A stretch of DNA of 64,000 bases from Gonatopus flavifemur. Taxonomy: Eukaryota > Arthropoda > Insecta > Hymenoptera > Dryinidae. Below the pieces are notes generated by a model. The model saw only the letters and a list, made by a program, of their open reading frames with translations, was not told where the DNA came from and did no database searches. Made by a program: the position numbers and the translations under genes. This document shows positions 23,357 to 33,978 of this stretch, one piece after another. The stretch's first letter is position 1. Each line of letters opens with the position of its first letter. The stretch lies in the NCBI GenBank assembly GCA_018340375.1, contig JAFFJZ010000004.1, positions 37,918,001 through 37,982,000 of the forward strand, given 5' to 3'.

Positions 23357-24690
23357 ATGTATTCAAAAGGGGGTAAAAAGACTGACACGAATGCAAATAG
23401 AGCGAATGAAGATGAAGAAGCAGAAGTGAGAGAAGAAATAGAGACATATAAACATATAGATAGACAATTACTATTAGATAGGAATATTACGATGGGTAGG
23501 GGGAAAAGCTTAAAAAAAGAGATCGAAGGGTCTTTTCAGGGAGGAGAAGAAGAAGAGGATGATGACGAACAGCGACCAACTGGGGAAATAGGAGGAGAGG
23601 AAGAGGATGATCTTGCTACATTGGTGAAGAGGATGAAGGCTAATCACCAACAATTCTTACAAGAGACGGAAAAAACAAGAGGAAAAATTAAGGAGGTGAG
23701 ACAGCAAACGAGACAACAGAGAAAGGCTCTAATAGCAACAGCACGGAGAGTCGATGAAAATGACGAGGACTGCAGAGAAAGAAGCAGAGAAATGCAGGAA
23801 GGATGGAGGAAATCATTGGAAACAGAAATGAGAGGAGTGAATGATTTCATTGATTTCACTGCTGCAGAAGTGCAAACGTCATGCACCCGAGAAATAGAAA
23901 GAAAATACCACGCATTGAAAGAAGCAATCAAACAAGGGCTGGATGTAATAAACAGTCTGGTAGACGTGCAGGAGAAACAGCATGAAGAAAATGATCAACG
24001 GATACAAAGAATGGAAGAAACAATCAGAAGGATGGAAGGAAAAAGAACAAGTCATGTAACAGTAGGAGACCAGTCAATAATGATGAGGGCCAGTGAAATG
24101 CAGAAGGATCCACCGACTTTTTCAGGACACACATGGGAAAACCCCATGGAATTTCTGAGTGAGGTAGAGGAATACCGGGAAGCTCTCGATGTGCCACAGC
24201 ACGAATTGAAATACGTGCTAACGGAGTGTTCCAGAGTGCGAAAGAATGGTGGAAGTGCATACGTAGGAGTCTTAGTACATTCGAAGAATCCAAAAGAGAA
24301 TTCGCAGCAGAATACTGGAATGAAGAAGCACAACATAGGCTGTGGACAAGGTTAAGGAGTGGGTTCTGGGATAATAATAGAAGAGTTTCCAGAACGGATT
24401 ATGCCAGAAAATTGTACAACCAAGCGAAAGATTTAGAACCACCACCATCGGAAGCTGAAATTATTCGATATCTCCGGATGCATTTTGGAGAAGAAATAAA
24501 AAATACGATGGTAACGAGGGGGATTTTAATCCATCGGGAAATGTTAAACATCCTGAGAGGTCACGACAGGATGAATCCAGCAAACAGAACATCGCGAGCC
24601 ACGACAACAACGAATTATCAAGGGAGAAATACAAGTGGCCCAGTGAACGAGCAGAGAAGAAACTTTCGAATAAACACCAGGATGGAATAA
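23357..24690 (+). pseudogene. Ty3/gypsy gag polyprotein, one frameshift
   Basis: ATG at 23357. Residues 1-230 are very acidic then strongly coiled-coil (long E/K/R/Q heptads). A capsid-like region follows: PPTFSGHTWENPMEFLSEVE and HELKYVLTEC, then one missing T at about 24229 shifts the frame. In the next frame it continues QSAKEWW, STFEESKREFAAEYWNEEAQ, FWDNNRRVSRTDYARKLYNQ and FGEEIKNTM, stopping at 24688-24690. The P-x-F-x-G, KEWW and F...F...YW blocks are those of Ty3/gypsy Gag capsids, which assemble the virus-like particle. There is no zinc knuckle before the stop. Restoring one base would open the frame, so decay is mild and the insertion may be fairly recent. Confidence 0.82.
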
Positions 24691-24782
24691 CGCAAGTGAA
24701 TAGAAATTTGTCGTATGAAAGGGAATATCCAAGAAAGGATAGAAGGAACAGCAAATTAATTATTATCAAAGAAAACATTACA

Positions 24783-25025
24783 TGATTCAGACGAAAGTTT
24801 CTTGTTTTTCAACGTCAAATCTGAATCTGCAGTCAAAAATGAGGGATTTCATTCAAGAAACAAAAGTTGACCTCCGAATGACCTTGAAGTTGAGATCCGA
24901 AGGCAAAGTCAAGGTCACCATCAGATGTCCCCCTCGGAATCTCACAACCTTTGTTCGAAACATTTTCCTTCAAAACCCCTTGTTTTTTAGTTATTCCGAT
25001 ATAAAAATCAAAATGGGATACCCTG
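24783..25025 (-). repeat. Outer part of the right inverted repeat of element A
   Basis: Continues the repeat broken at 21887. It is the inverse of 19500-19740 and parallel to 18110-18353, ending atgggataccctg before TA. Confidence 0.8.
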
Positions 25026-25436
25026 TATATATATACAGGGTGGTCCATTTGAATTGATATAGTCAAATATCTCGGAAACTAGTGGAGATGGAAGAAAATG
25101 TTCCGGGTGAAAAGTGTAGGGTTCCAAGGGGGGAGTATGATGCTGATCTCGAAAAATCCCTCAGAGGTCATTTTGAACGTCATTCACGGGTCAAGATGGT
25201 TTTTTTGAATGGGACCCCCATTTTTTCATCATGGCATAGGGAAGCTGGTTTCAAACCTTCCACAAAACACTGGTCATGGACCCCTTACCGTTCATTGAGG
25301 TGCAAGGTATGGACCGTCGAAGTTATTGATGAACTACTCTTAGCGCTACCCAGGAACAATGACGTGGACGTGGTAGTTCTCTGTTCCCTCCGGAGTGCTT
25401 GATTATTGTGAGTCCCCTTGCTTCTCACATGAGGGG

Positions 25437-25711
25437 CGTTTGATGCACGCGTTAATAATAATAATTCATATCAAACGACACTGGTGATTAATACTTCAGT
25501 GAGTTTATTAACGAGGTACAATGTATCAAATAAAAATACGATGCTAACTTATTATAAAAGGTACATTAGAATCCTCAACTTGATATACAGGTTAGCACAC
25601 GTCTTGACGGCACGCACAGCTCGTGCATTCTGACTGCGCAACGCAAGAAGGACGCGTTCACAACAATCTCTAAATGAGCATCACCTATGTCATGGACTAT
25701 GACATAGAACA
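25437..25711 (-). mobile_element. 275-bp solo LTR in the left arm of element B
   Basis: The 5-bp word agggg lies on both sides (25432-25436 and 25712-25716) and the right arm of element B has the uninterrupted sequence. On the minus strand the insert starts TGTTCTATG and ends CAAACG, probably TGTT...AACA with one change. It contains an AATAAA signal and the compact layout of a copia or BEL-type LTR. It is what remains after LTR-LTR recombination. The superfamily is inference. Confidence 0.65.
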
Positions 25712-25728
25712 AGGGGTGCTTGATGCTG

Positions 25729-26916
25729 TTACAATAATTGCTCAAAGTTACCCACCTTTGTCTGGATACATAATCCCAGTCTCTGCCGAAAATTCGTAAC
25801 CGTCTTCAGAAACACTGATCGCGGTATGTTGACACAAACAGTGCGGATGCGATCGATCATGTCCTCCCTCGTTGTTGGTTGGGCCTTGAATACTTCGTCT
25901 TCCAGAAATCCTCACAAGAAAAAGTCAGGAGATGTCAAGTCGGGTTAGCGTGGAGGGATGGGGGCCGAATCAACGAAAGGACAAATCAACGAAACCATTG
26001 GTTGAGAAGGAAGAGATGTATGATGTATGATGTCTTATTCTTTCCAACCAACGGCTTCGTTGATTTGGCCCCCATCCGCGTGGAGGCCACGCAACTGGCT
26101 CACCTCGTCCAATCCACCTTCCCAGAAAATGATAATCAAGGTATTCTCTCACGATCAATGCGTAGTGAGGTGGCACTCCATCTAGTTGGACCCACATCCT
26201 CTGCCTTTTTGTAAATCCAGATCCTCAAGCGAGCCTGGTAAATGATCCGCCAGAAATTCCGGAAACATGGAACCGTTCAAAGTGCCGTTGAAAAAGTGTG
26301 GACCGATTAAATAGCCATTGACGATCCTGCACCACACATTTACGCTCCAACGATGTTGGTTGTCGATTGCTCGATACCAATGCGGATTAAGATCCGACCA
26401 GTAATGAGAGTTGTGTCTATTCAAATGCCCAGTGCTCTGAAAAGATGCTTCGTCGGAGAACATTACATAGTCAAAGAATTGAGGATCGTCAACCAGCCTT
26501 GCTCGTGCCCACTTGCAGAATCTAATTCCAAGTCTCATGTCGTTTGGAGTGAGAGCTTGAGTTGACGTAATGTGGTATGGTCGATATTTGACATGCTTCA
26601 AGATTCTCAAAACAGTAGTCCGGGGTATACCAGTTATTCGTGCCAATGATCTGCTCCTAACATGAGGGTCCAAATGGATGAGTCCCAATATGGTGAGTGC
26701 ACGGATATTATTCTCATCGTACAGGTGATGTCTTAGACCTCGCTGCAATACTCCTCGTCGAGCCCTCAATTCGAGTCGACGGATGATCGTAAGGTGTGCA
26801 ATGCGGCGATCGGGATCCCGATCCCGGTAGACTCTTGCGGCTTCGTTGTAATTATTGTGACATGAGCCAAGCACAAGCATCATATCAATAATTTCAGAGG
26901 GGGGATAGTGATTCAT
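25729..26916 (-). pseudogene. DD41D mariner-like transposase of element B, split by a 122-bp MITE and frameshifted
   Basis: Minus strand, preferred start ATG at 26916 (MNHYPPSEIIDMMLVLGSCH); an upstream ATG at 26970 is in frame but lacks family similarity. Two HTH-like parts (YNEAARVYRDRDPDRR; LARITGIPRTTVLRILKHVK) precede the core: VMFSDEASFQSTGHLNRHNS, NVWCRIVNGYLIGPHFF, LPGSLEDLDL. A shift at about 26190 leads to MWVQLDGVPPHYALIVREYL, RWIGRGEP and AWPPR, where the MITE 25956-26077 intervenes. After it the C-terminus FLEDEVFKAQPTTREDMIDR ... NFEQLL ends at TAA 25729. The SPDLT...D segment is damaged at the insertion, but spacing to the expected Asp is about 41. It is clearly a diverged relative of the element A enzyme. 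Confidence 0.85.
25956..26077. mobile_element. 122-bp MITE with GGATGGGGGCC ends and 8-bp target duplication
   Basis: ggatgggggccgaatcaacg is mirrored at 26056-26077. gcgtggag flanks it on both sides (25948-25955 and 26078-26085). A second internal inverted pair (caacgaaaccattggttg / caaccaacggcttcgttg) makes it a compact hairpin. The 8-bp duplication points to hAT- or P-like mobilisation. Confidence 0.75.
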
Positions 26917-27508
26917 TTCTTGATTGAATCGAATGGAATGAATTGATAAATGTAGATGATTGATATGCAAAGGAGGAGACCGATTGTGATGGTCTCAGTT
27001 TAGAACCAGTGTTTAAATGATCACGTATTTCCGTAATCATCCACATAACCAACCATAATGGACAGGAATTAGATGTTTCTGTTTGTTTAGGTATTCTTGT
27101 TCATCGCTTTTTTCCGAAGATCGGGACTGATTCCAATGCAGATTAGAGTTAATTTCATTGGACAAAACAACGTCAACATAAACAAATGGGAACACTGAGT
27201 CTCTGCTTATTATGGTTGGCAGTAATGTGTACGATTTATTACGATTATTGCGATCCAAATCGAATAAATCATTCCATTTGATTCAATGAGGGTTATAAAT
27301 GAGTATCGAATCTCAAGAATTGTCGAAACGTTGCTGGGAACATTGGAACTATTGACCATACCACATAACGTCGATTAGGATGGACATTCAAACGGATACA
27401 AAAATCCTTCGAGCTTCCAGAAAATTCACCAAAGAGAGTTACACTGTAAAAAATTTCTTCGTAGATTTACCAAAAAAATTTGGAAGTTTTTTTGTAAATA
27501 AGGGAGGA

Positions 27509-28008
27509 CATGATCGATCGCATCCGCACTGTTTGTGCCAACATACCAGGATTATTTATCCAGGCAGAGGGGGGTTACTTCGAGCAATTATTGTAACAGC
27601 ATCGAGCACCCCTCATGTGAGAGGCAAGGGGACTCACGATAATCAAGCACTCCGGAGGGAACAGAGAACTACCACGTCCACGTCGTTTTTCCTGGGTAGC
27701 GCTAAGAGTAGTTCATCAATAACTTCGACGGTCCACACCTTGCACCCCAATGAGCGAAAAGGGGTCCATGGTCAGTGTTTCGTAAAGGGTTTGAAACCAG
27801 CTTTCCCATGCCATGATAAAAAATGGGGGTCCCATTCAAAAAAACCACCTTGACCCCTGAATGACGTTCAAAATGACCTCTGAGGGATTTTTCAAGGTCA
27901 GCATCATACTTCCCCCTTGGAACCCTAAATTTTTCATCTGGAACATTCTTTTCCATCTTCACTAGTTTTCGAGATATTTGACTATATTACTTCGAATGGA
28001 CCACCCTG
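27509..28008 (+). repeat. Right long inverted repeat of element B with a reversed transposase 3' end
   Basis: 27605-28008 mirrors 25036-25436. 27509-27604 reads, on the plus strand, EDMIDRIRTVC...NIP and then YFEQLL with the stop, i.e. the same C-terminal end as the gene at 25729, but with a deletion of about 40 bases between NIP and the last part. The transposase stop is thus present in both repeats. Confidence 0.75.
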
Positions 28009-28019
28009 TATATATCATG

Positions 28020-28480
28020 TTCAAATCAGTTGTTAGACGGCTGCCATACTATTTATATTGCCACGTTTATACTACAATGTATATCTTTTCTATTTATATA
28101 CATCTGACAAAATGAAGTCTCAATGTTGGAGTGATCAGAACCATAGAGAGGCTAATGCGCCTGTCGCACCTCTACCTAGGCTACCTCGTGAAAATCGCTC
28201 TCTCAGAGGAAGCATCATCTCCGAGGGCCGCAGGGTCTACGTGACTTTCGTCTCGTAGACACCTTCGCAATTATTGCGAATTTGAATGTATTTGCGATTT
28301 CGATTGTATAGTTTTGACTTTGGTAGAAGTAGTACCGCCTGTACCGCGAACAAATAAAGTCGTGTTTGGTTGTGCTCTCCGTTAAACACGTGTCTCGCGT
28401 TAATTTTCACCGACCATCTAACCTTCCCGCTTTCACAATATTCTGGTGAATATAAATTGGTTTAAAGTGAAACCTTGTGA
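28020..28480 (+). other. LTR-like segment, low confidence
   Basis: tgttagacggctgcc near 28037, tataaaatg-like and AATAAA (28353-28358) signals, and a tggtgaatataaattgg phrase after 28440 resemble an LTR followed by a primer-binding site. No second LTR or target duplication was found. Confidence 0.3.
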
Positions 28481-29773
28481 CGTTTCGTTCCCCACGCGTT
28501 GGTGGGTTTCTACCACCGCTCACATATAAGCCCCCCAGGTATGCATCTAGCTCGTCGGATCCAGGATTCGATGGGTTAGGAAATGCGGGTCACTGATTAT
28601 TACTAGTCATTGATGAGGTAGAGTGATAAGCTGATTTATTAACAGAAGTTGATGAATAAATAATCGTTATTACAATGAGACAGTGTAAGATAAAAGGTTT
28701 GCGTATTAATCGTCTAAAGTTATGGATGAATCTATTACTCACGGCTGAATTCGATATTCTAACAGTGTCTGGCAATTTACGAGTAACTTTTTATGAATTT
28801 AACGTATCCCTTTGGCCAACCGATGCAGATTCTCAGGTAAATTTTGATATTGTATTGTGACTCAATGAATCCGTATAGGCTAGCGTTCGGTTCTGGTGGG
28901 TGTATGACGAGTTTCACGGAAAAAAATAAAACCTCACCCCTGGAAAATTTGTGAATTCACACTTTGAGAAGGGAAAAGGCCACTTCTCTCCCCCTTGCCT
29001 AGCCAAACCTGCTTGACGCCATGGAACGGCCCATGCAGACCAAGCACCATGTTCGATTGAATCAGGGTAACGGCCTCTAGTATGCGGATATCACATCTAT
29101 CAAAGAATGTGATACTCAAGGTCTTAGTGAAGAGGTATCTCTGGCCTTCCGTGGTACGGCCAACGGACTAGACTGAGTGACTGGATCCTGCCGCGGTACC
29201 TCTTATTATCCCCGGCTGGAATTATTCGAGGCACCGAGCAATCTGGCTCGAGCGCCCGCGCTCTATCGCTTTGTACGCGAAGCTTCTTCTTAGGGTTCCG
29301 TTCGCACGCCGCGCGCGGATACTCAGTTTCGCATGCCGCTTGAGGGTACATTCAGTGGTAACGTGTATCGCGTTCTGAAACTCATCATACGGTATAGTTC
29401 TGTTTACTACCAGTCTATGCTTTTGCAGGTTACAATGCACGGTTTCCTCGTCACAACCTTTTCTGTCAATCAAGGAGTTTCTTTTCAGAGCAACTTCTTT
29501 CCACTGTGCTGACTCGCTAAACACTCAATATTAGTTCAAACTGATTTCTTTCATACAAAACCTACGTCATACAAGTATATTTCAAGCCGTAGGGTCAATT
29601 TCATTCGGAATTTGATAATACATTGAATGTCAGTGAAATTAATAATATCATTCCATTGAATGAGCCGTTTTGATCCAAAAAGTTGTTTGGATTCCACACC
29701 CATTGTCTCATGTTTAATGAAAACGATATTTGTCTTGTCCCAAATACATTCACTTCGTCAATGTTCGGAGACG
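28481..29773. other. Unassigned stretch with a GC-rich island at 28960-29360
   Basis: 28960-29360 is much richer in GC than the surroundings and opens minus-strand frames (29124-29524) with no recognisable motif. It could be part of an unrecognised retroelement. Nothing else is seen. Confidence 0.3.
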
Positions 29774-29998
29774 TTCTCCCGGAATTTTCAGATTAATCGA
29801 GTGAAAAACAAGGGAGAAATTGAACATTGTTCACAATTGTGTGGCTCGCTTACCGTCACGTCAATGCTACTGAACTACGATACTCGATGATATATGTTCA
29901 ACGGTTCATGAGTGAGTTGCGCCATTGTAAACAATGTTCGCAATCTCTCGCATGCTCCACTCGATTGACCTGAAAATTTCAGGAACACAGGGCTTCTA
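29774..29998. repeat. Imperfect inverted repeat of about 70-bp arms
   Basis: 29774-29845 and 29929-29998 pair imperfectly around aattttcag-taatcgagtg and gaacattgttcacaat. Weak. Confidence 0.35.
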
Positions 29999-30877
29999 CT
30001 TAGTGACTTTTCCCAACGGAATCACCCAATCATGCTGTCTTGTTGCTTAGAATGGCCAATAAGAACAGAAAGAAATAGTAACACTGGGAGCCGTGGGAAC
30101 ACTTCTTTGAACATTGACGGACAACTTTGTCGCTTTGAGTTTTTCCAAATCGAAAATTCCGTTGGCACTTCTCCCCGTGAAAACTCGCTTTTAACAGCAT
30201 TCGTTTAATATCAAACATCCATTGGATAATGATATCTTTTGGCAAATTTCACTGACTATTCATCTTTGGGGATCATTACTGAAGCTGTATACCAAATTTC
30301 AAGTCATTCCAATAACACTTCGTTGAGCAATCGCAGAATATAATTTAAATTAAATTGATTTCAAGGAAATTCAATGTTTTACTTTTCAATTTTTCAACTT
30401 TTATCTCACAAACTATTGATGATACAGATTATTGATAAGAAGAATGTGTGTTTTAATGAGTTTCAATAGGCTGTATTTCTCATGTTCCATTTTAACGAAT
30501 TTTCGTTTCTCGTCCTGCTGGTCTCCTAGATCAGATCTGAAACGTGTGCGAGTTATTGCATGTAACCCCTTACTTATTCCTCACCTTCGACTCATTTCTC
30601 GAGTCTTAGTGATATAAAAATTATAACTGCTAAATTTCGAGAAGATTGAACAGTATTCAAAGGTTGCGCACTTTGATCAGTTTGATGATAGTGAGCTGAA
30701 AACATTCGTAATGTGGATTATTTTTTCGTTCCGAAATCAAACAACCATGAACACTGAATAGGAGAAGAAGAGAGAATCCCGGCCACCGGGCAATGGTGAT
30801 CACTGTATTATCTCGATAATTCTTGCACGTATCCGAACATAAGGAATGTTGTGGAGTGAAAACGATATGAGAAATAC
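29999..30877. other. Unassigned AT-rich stretch
   Basis: Nothing recognised on either strand. Confidence 0.35.
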
Positions 30878-30979
30878 TCCCGTGTAGAGAAAATGTCCAA
30901 AAATATATACAATTGTACACAAGTTTTATACAAATCGTATACAATTGTATAGAGTTTTGGACATTTTTCTCACATGGGA
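30878..30979. repeat. 102-bp hairpin, ends TCCC(G/A)TGT...GAGAAAA
   Basis: Arms tcccgtgtagagaaaatgtc and gacatttttctcacatggga pair across most of the segment, and an internal atacaattgta / tacaattgtat pair extends the stem. Confidence 0.65.
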
Positions 30980-32329
30980 TCATAAACATATTTATTTGAC
31001 ATCTTTTTCAACATTTTGTCTCCTGTGAATGAGTGATTCTCAATTAAGAAGCATAAAATCCACAGATTTGTTGCAAACAAAGGAACATATTTGATCCACG
31101 ATATTTCATATTAATTGGCTCATATACTGGTAACCTAATCATGTTCTGAAGATGGCCAATCAATGTATTCATTCTTATTGATTTCATAAGGGGCCAGGGA
31201 AGATACAAGATACAAACTTCCTCAGCCACTCAATTTTTTCGCTACAGACATGATCTGCAATCAAGTTTAGCTGTTGGAATCCATAGTTTGATATCAATTT
31301 GTATGAAATAATGTTAGCCGTATTGCGTGGAATCTCCTGTAGACACTTTGTATCTCCCCTGAATATCTTGTATTTCCCCTGGTAGTTGGCTACTTGGTCA
31401 GAGCAGATACGATCAAGGGAGATACTTTTGAGAAGAAATTTTGAGATTGAGAAGAAAGTAGACTTCTGACTCACTTGAGAATTTGGCAGATTAAAAATTC
31501 AACTCAATCTAGTGTATCGCGACAATGATAAATCCATCAATCCTCGTAGAAAACAATTCACCAGGAAAATACCATGATTACCTAACCAAGTACACAAACC
31601 TCGTTGACACATCAGAAGAAGTAATCGATGAAGATCGCCGACTGATTAATTCAATGTTTGCTCCCAACTGAACATCATCCCTCACCCTTTACAGGGGGAT
31701 GAAACCTTTCGTGAAACGTCCGATGATTATCCGTGAGTATAAAAATGTGCCAGGGAGAGATACATCACAATTGAGGAACATAATTCGAATCGGAAAAGAA
31801 AATTCCTTTAGAGAAATATGTTGGTAGTTCCAACCTTATAACACGTATTGACAAAAGTACATGTACACGAAGTATTGTAACAATATATGATTGGAGTACG
31901 ATCTTGTTCGTCGGTGATTTCATACGACAAACGAGGAAAAAACAGACCAGGGGAGATACACTTTTTGTACTTTACCTTGAATTTCAGAAACATCATTCAA
32001 ATGTTATCATCATAATATTATGTATCTCATAGATTACAAAGTTATGTATTATATCATCCCTTTTGTAACAAAATGATGTTCAATTCTTAGTACTTTTCTT
32101 TTCGTTACCGCAGAGATTACTTCCTAACTGAAGATTACCAGAATACATTGATGCACAACAAATTAATATTCCAATTATTGACAAACATTATCTATACAAA
32201 GCTATCTTGATAGCATGAAAAGCATCAATTCGATTAAATAAAAAGAGAGATTAGGGATGCTGAAATGAATGCGTGTTCCATTTCCATAAAACTTACTAAC
32301 TATAAGGGAATGCAATAAATTTTGAGCTT
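30980..32329. other. Unassigned AT-rich stretch
   Basis: The word tgtatctcccctg at 31347 recurs inverted near 31950, with weak similarity around it. Otherwise nothing is recognised. Confidence 0.3.
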
Positions 32330-33052
32330 CTGGAGTGCAGCCAGGTCTTGTATCGGCTGGTTCCCGACGTTCCGTCATTCCTTGGACGATGACACATACA
32401 AACCACTGAAAAGAGACCCACCCACACGATACGAAAGAAAAATCACGCAACTAATAAAATCCAGAAATCCCTCCCCATATCCAAGACTCCATCCGACCAA
32501 AAGACTGCCTCTCACCGAGTCTTAATGGACTACCCAAAACCCATAAGAAAGACACGCCATTACGGCCTATGATTACGGCCTATGATTACTGCTATTAAAT
32601 TCCCAACGCAAGCATTAGCCCGATACCTGACAGAACAACTGAACTGATTGCTAGTCCCAACACCTCAGACAGTGAAGAACTCCACTGACTTCATCCAAAA
32701 AATCGGTCTCAACTCAAAACTAATACATAAGATACATTGGTCAGCTTTGACGTCACCTCTCTCTCCACCAGTGTCCCCACACGAGAAAAGCTCGAGATCA
32801 TGAAGAAACACAACCTCCCGCAAGACTACATTCCACTCATTAGACACTGTCTCACCTCCATATATTTCCTGTTCGATGGCAAAAATTTCCTTTCTACGAA
32901 CAAACCACTGGCACAGCCATGGCTTCACCCCTTTCTCCACTGATAGCGAATATATTCATGGAACATCTCGAAAATAAAATTCTGCGGGAGTCTTCTCTGA
33001 AACCGGAGCATTGGTGGAGATATGTGGATAACATCTTTGTCATATGGAATAA
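32330..33052 (+). pseudogene. Penelope-like element reverse transcriptase fragment
   Basis: In changing frames the plus strand gives a DDDTYKPLKRDPPTRYERKI block, the remains of a YGLPKTHK...PLRPI region near 32520-32580, LVSFDVTSLSTSVPTREKLE near 32737, CLTSIYFLFDGKNF near 32850, then GTAMASPLSPLIANIFMEHL and WWRYVDNIFVIW up to 33050. These are the ordered motifs of Penelope-type reverse transcriptases. The catalytic YVDD box reads YVDN and AMGSPLSP reads AMASPLSP. Several stops and shifts are present. The thumb and any GIY-YIG endonuclease are missing, the similarity ending at about 33052. Confidence 0.85.
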
Positions 33053-33239
33053 TTCAAATTGTGCAACCCCTAAATATTAATCAATCCGGCTGGGGTTTTG
33101 CATACAGATATTTGAAATGTGTAGAATCAGATTCGAGCGAAGTGACATTACAATTGCGATTCTGGGAAAATGAAACACCCTATTGTAGGCTCATCGGATC
33201 ATTACAATATAACAAAGGCATGCTCCCAAAATTTTTTTG

Positions 33240-33683
33240 AAATATCGATTCTGAAAAAAGAAATGTTTTCCCCGACCAATTGATTTAACTGGAACTTGCA
33301 TGGGACTATCACAGAAATACACTAAAAGTTTCGTGGGAATCGAGAAAGCCGGAGATAAGATACGCGCGTTCGCAAAAGTCGCAATTTTTCATCACATTTG
33401 TCCTTCTCCACCCGGATACTCAGGATCAATTATGCTGAAACTTTTATGGGATCACTATCGCCTCACTTTATGCCTCTGGTATAAATTTTTTCAGAATCGG
33501 ATGAGTGGAACGGAAGACATGCGCATTCGCAGTTTATTGACAAATAGAACTCCTACAGGACAGACAGACACGGAACCGACATTTTTCCCCGTGTTCGGAG
33601 GAACATTTTGGTCCAAGAAATCTTCACTGTGAAGATGAAAAATTTGTCGGTCCCTTGAAACGATCACCAAGCTTTCCTCTAAA
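33240..33683 (+). repeat. Copy 1 of dispersed repeat R (ends ...cgatcac-aagctt-cctctaa)
   Basis: Shares with 39620-40880 and the inverse of 40943-41880 a chain of phrases: gaaacttttatgggatcact, gaatcggatgagtggaacg, a gacagacac run, ccccgtgttcggaggaac and cgatcaccaagctttcctct. The 110-codon frame at 33300-33632 is incidental. Confidence 0.65.
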
Positions 33684-33867
33684 CACTGATTTGGTATTGA
33701 ACTGATAAACAGTTGATTTGGTATTTATGACCAAGGCTAGTCTAGCATGAAACCAATGTTGATTCAGCATTGATTCAATGTCACGCCAGCATGGGATTGA
33801 GTAAATTGATTACTAATGCTAGTGCAACCTTTTCTTCCAAGTTGCATTAGCATTTGTTATCTCAGTG
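33684..33867. mobile_element. Possible small element with CACTGA...TCAGTG ends
   Basis: Short terminal inversion cactga/tcagtg with an internal gctagtctagcat / atgctagtgc pair. Weak evidence. Confidence 0.3.
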
Positions 33868-33978
33868 TGTTGGTAGCCTTATGAATTTCAGTTCCGCAAC
33901 GTACTTATATTGCAACACAAAGTACAGTGCCATGCGATTGATTAATTGAAAATAATAATGAGTTATTTTGTTTAACTC

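Larger units (their letters stand above)
21888..24782 (+). mobile_element. Ty3/gypsy LTR retrotransposon (gag-only, pol and most of 3' LTR deleted) in element A
   Basis: It starts TGTAACGG at 21888 and ends ATTACA at 24782, with the 4-bp duplication TGAT on both sides (21884-21887 and 24783-24786). Removing it rejoins the element A inverted repeat exactly as in the intact copy at 18025-18353. A 5' LTR of about 1310 bases, a primer-binding site and a gag gene are present. After gag the sequence jumps to a final 36 bases or so whose first 28 equal the last part of the 5' LTR (23163-23190 versus 24749-24776). Protease, RT, RNase H, integrase and nearly all of the 3' LTR are therefore missing. 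Confidence 0.82.
19500..25025 (+). mobile_element. DD41D mariner-like element A with long terminal inverted repeats, carrying nested insertions
   Basis: The left end cagggtgtcccat at 19500 follows TA. The right end atgggataccctg closes at 25025 and is followed by TA, the target duplication of the IS630-Tc1-mariner superfamily. Between them lies a plus-strand transposase gene (20252-21648). The right inverted repeat is split by a Ty3/gypsy element: 21779-21887 continues at 24783, and the joined sequence matches the uninterrupted repeat at 18025-18353. Without insertions the element would be about 2.3 kb. The left repeat also contains a reversed, shortened copy of the transposase 3' end. Confidence 0.82.
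25036..28008 (-). mobile_element. DD41D mariner-like element B with inverted repeats of about 500 bp
   Basis: cagggtggtccat at 25036 follows TA. The mirror end ttcgaatggaccaccctg closes at 28008 and is followed by TA. Arms 25036-25436 and about 27605-28008 match at roughly 85 percent by eye. After removal of a solo LTR (25437-25711) the left arm continues to match the right arm down to about 27509, including transposase coding sequence. The transposase is on the minus strand (25729-26916). It lies ten bases of (TA)n from element A, whose end sequence is related (cagggtg). Confidence 0.83.

Noticed and set aside
23644..24336. Minus-strand open frames of 89-95 codons
   Set aside because: Antisense shadows of the gypsy gag gene.
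27380..27853. 157-codon open frame on the plus strand
   Set aside because: It runs through the right inverted repeat of element B, whose relevant coding frame is the transposase C-terminal fragment; the rest is non-coding repeat mirrored on the other arm.
28960..29360. rRNA fragment suspected from the GC-rich island
   Set aside because: No conserved rRNA core words could be found on either strand.
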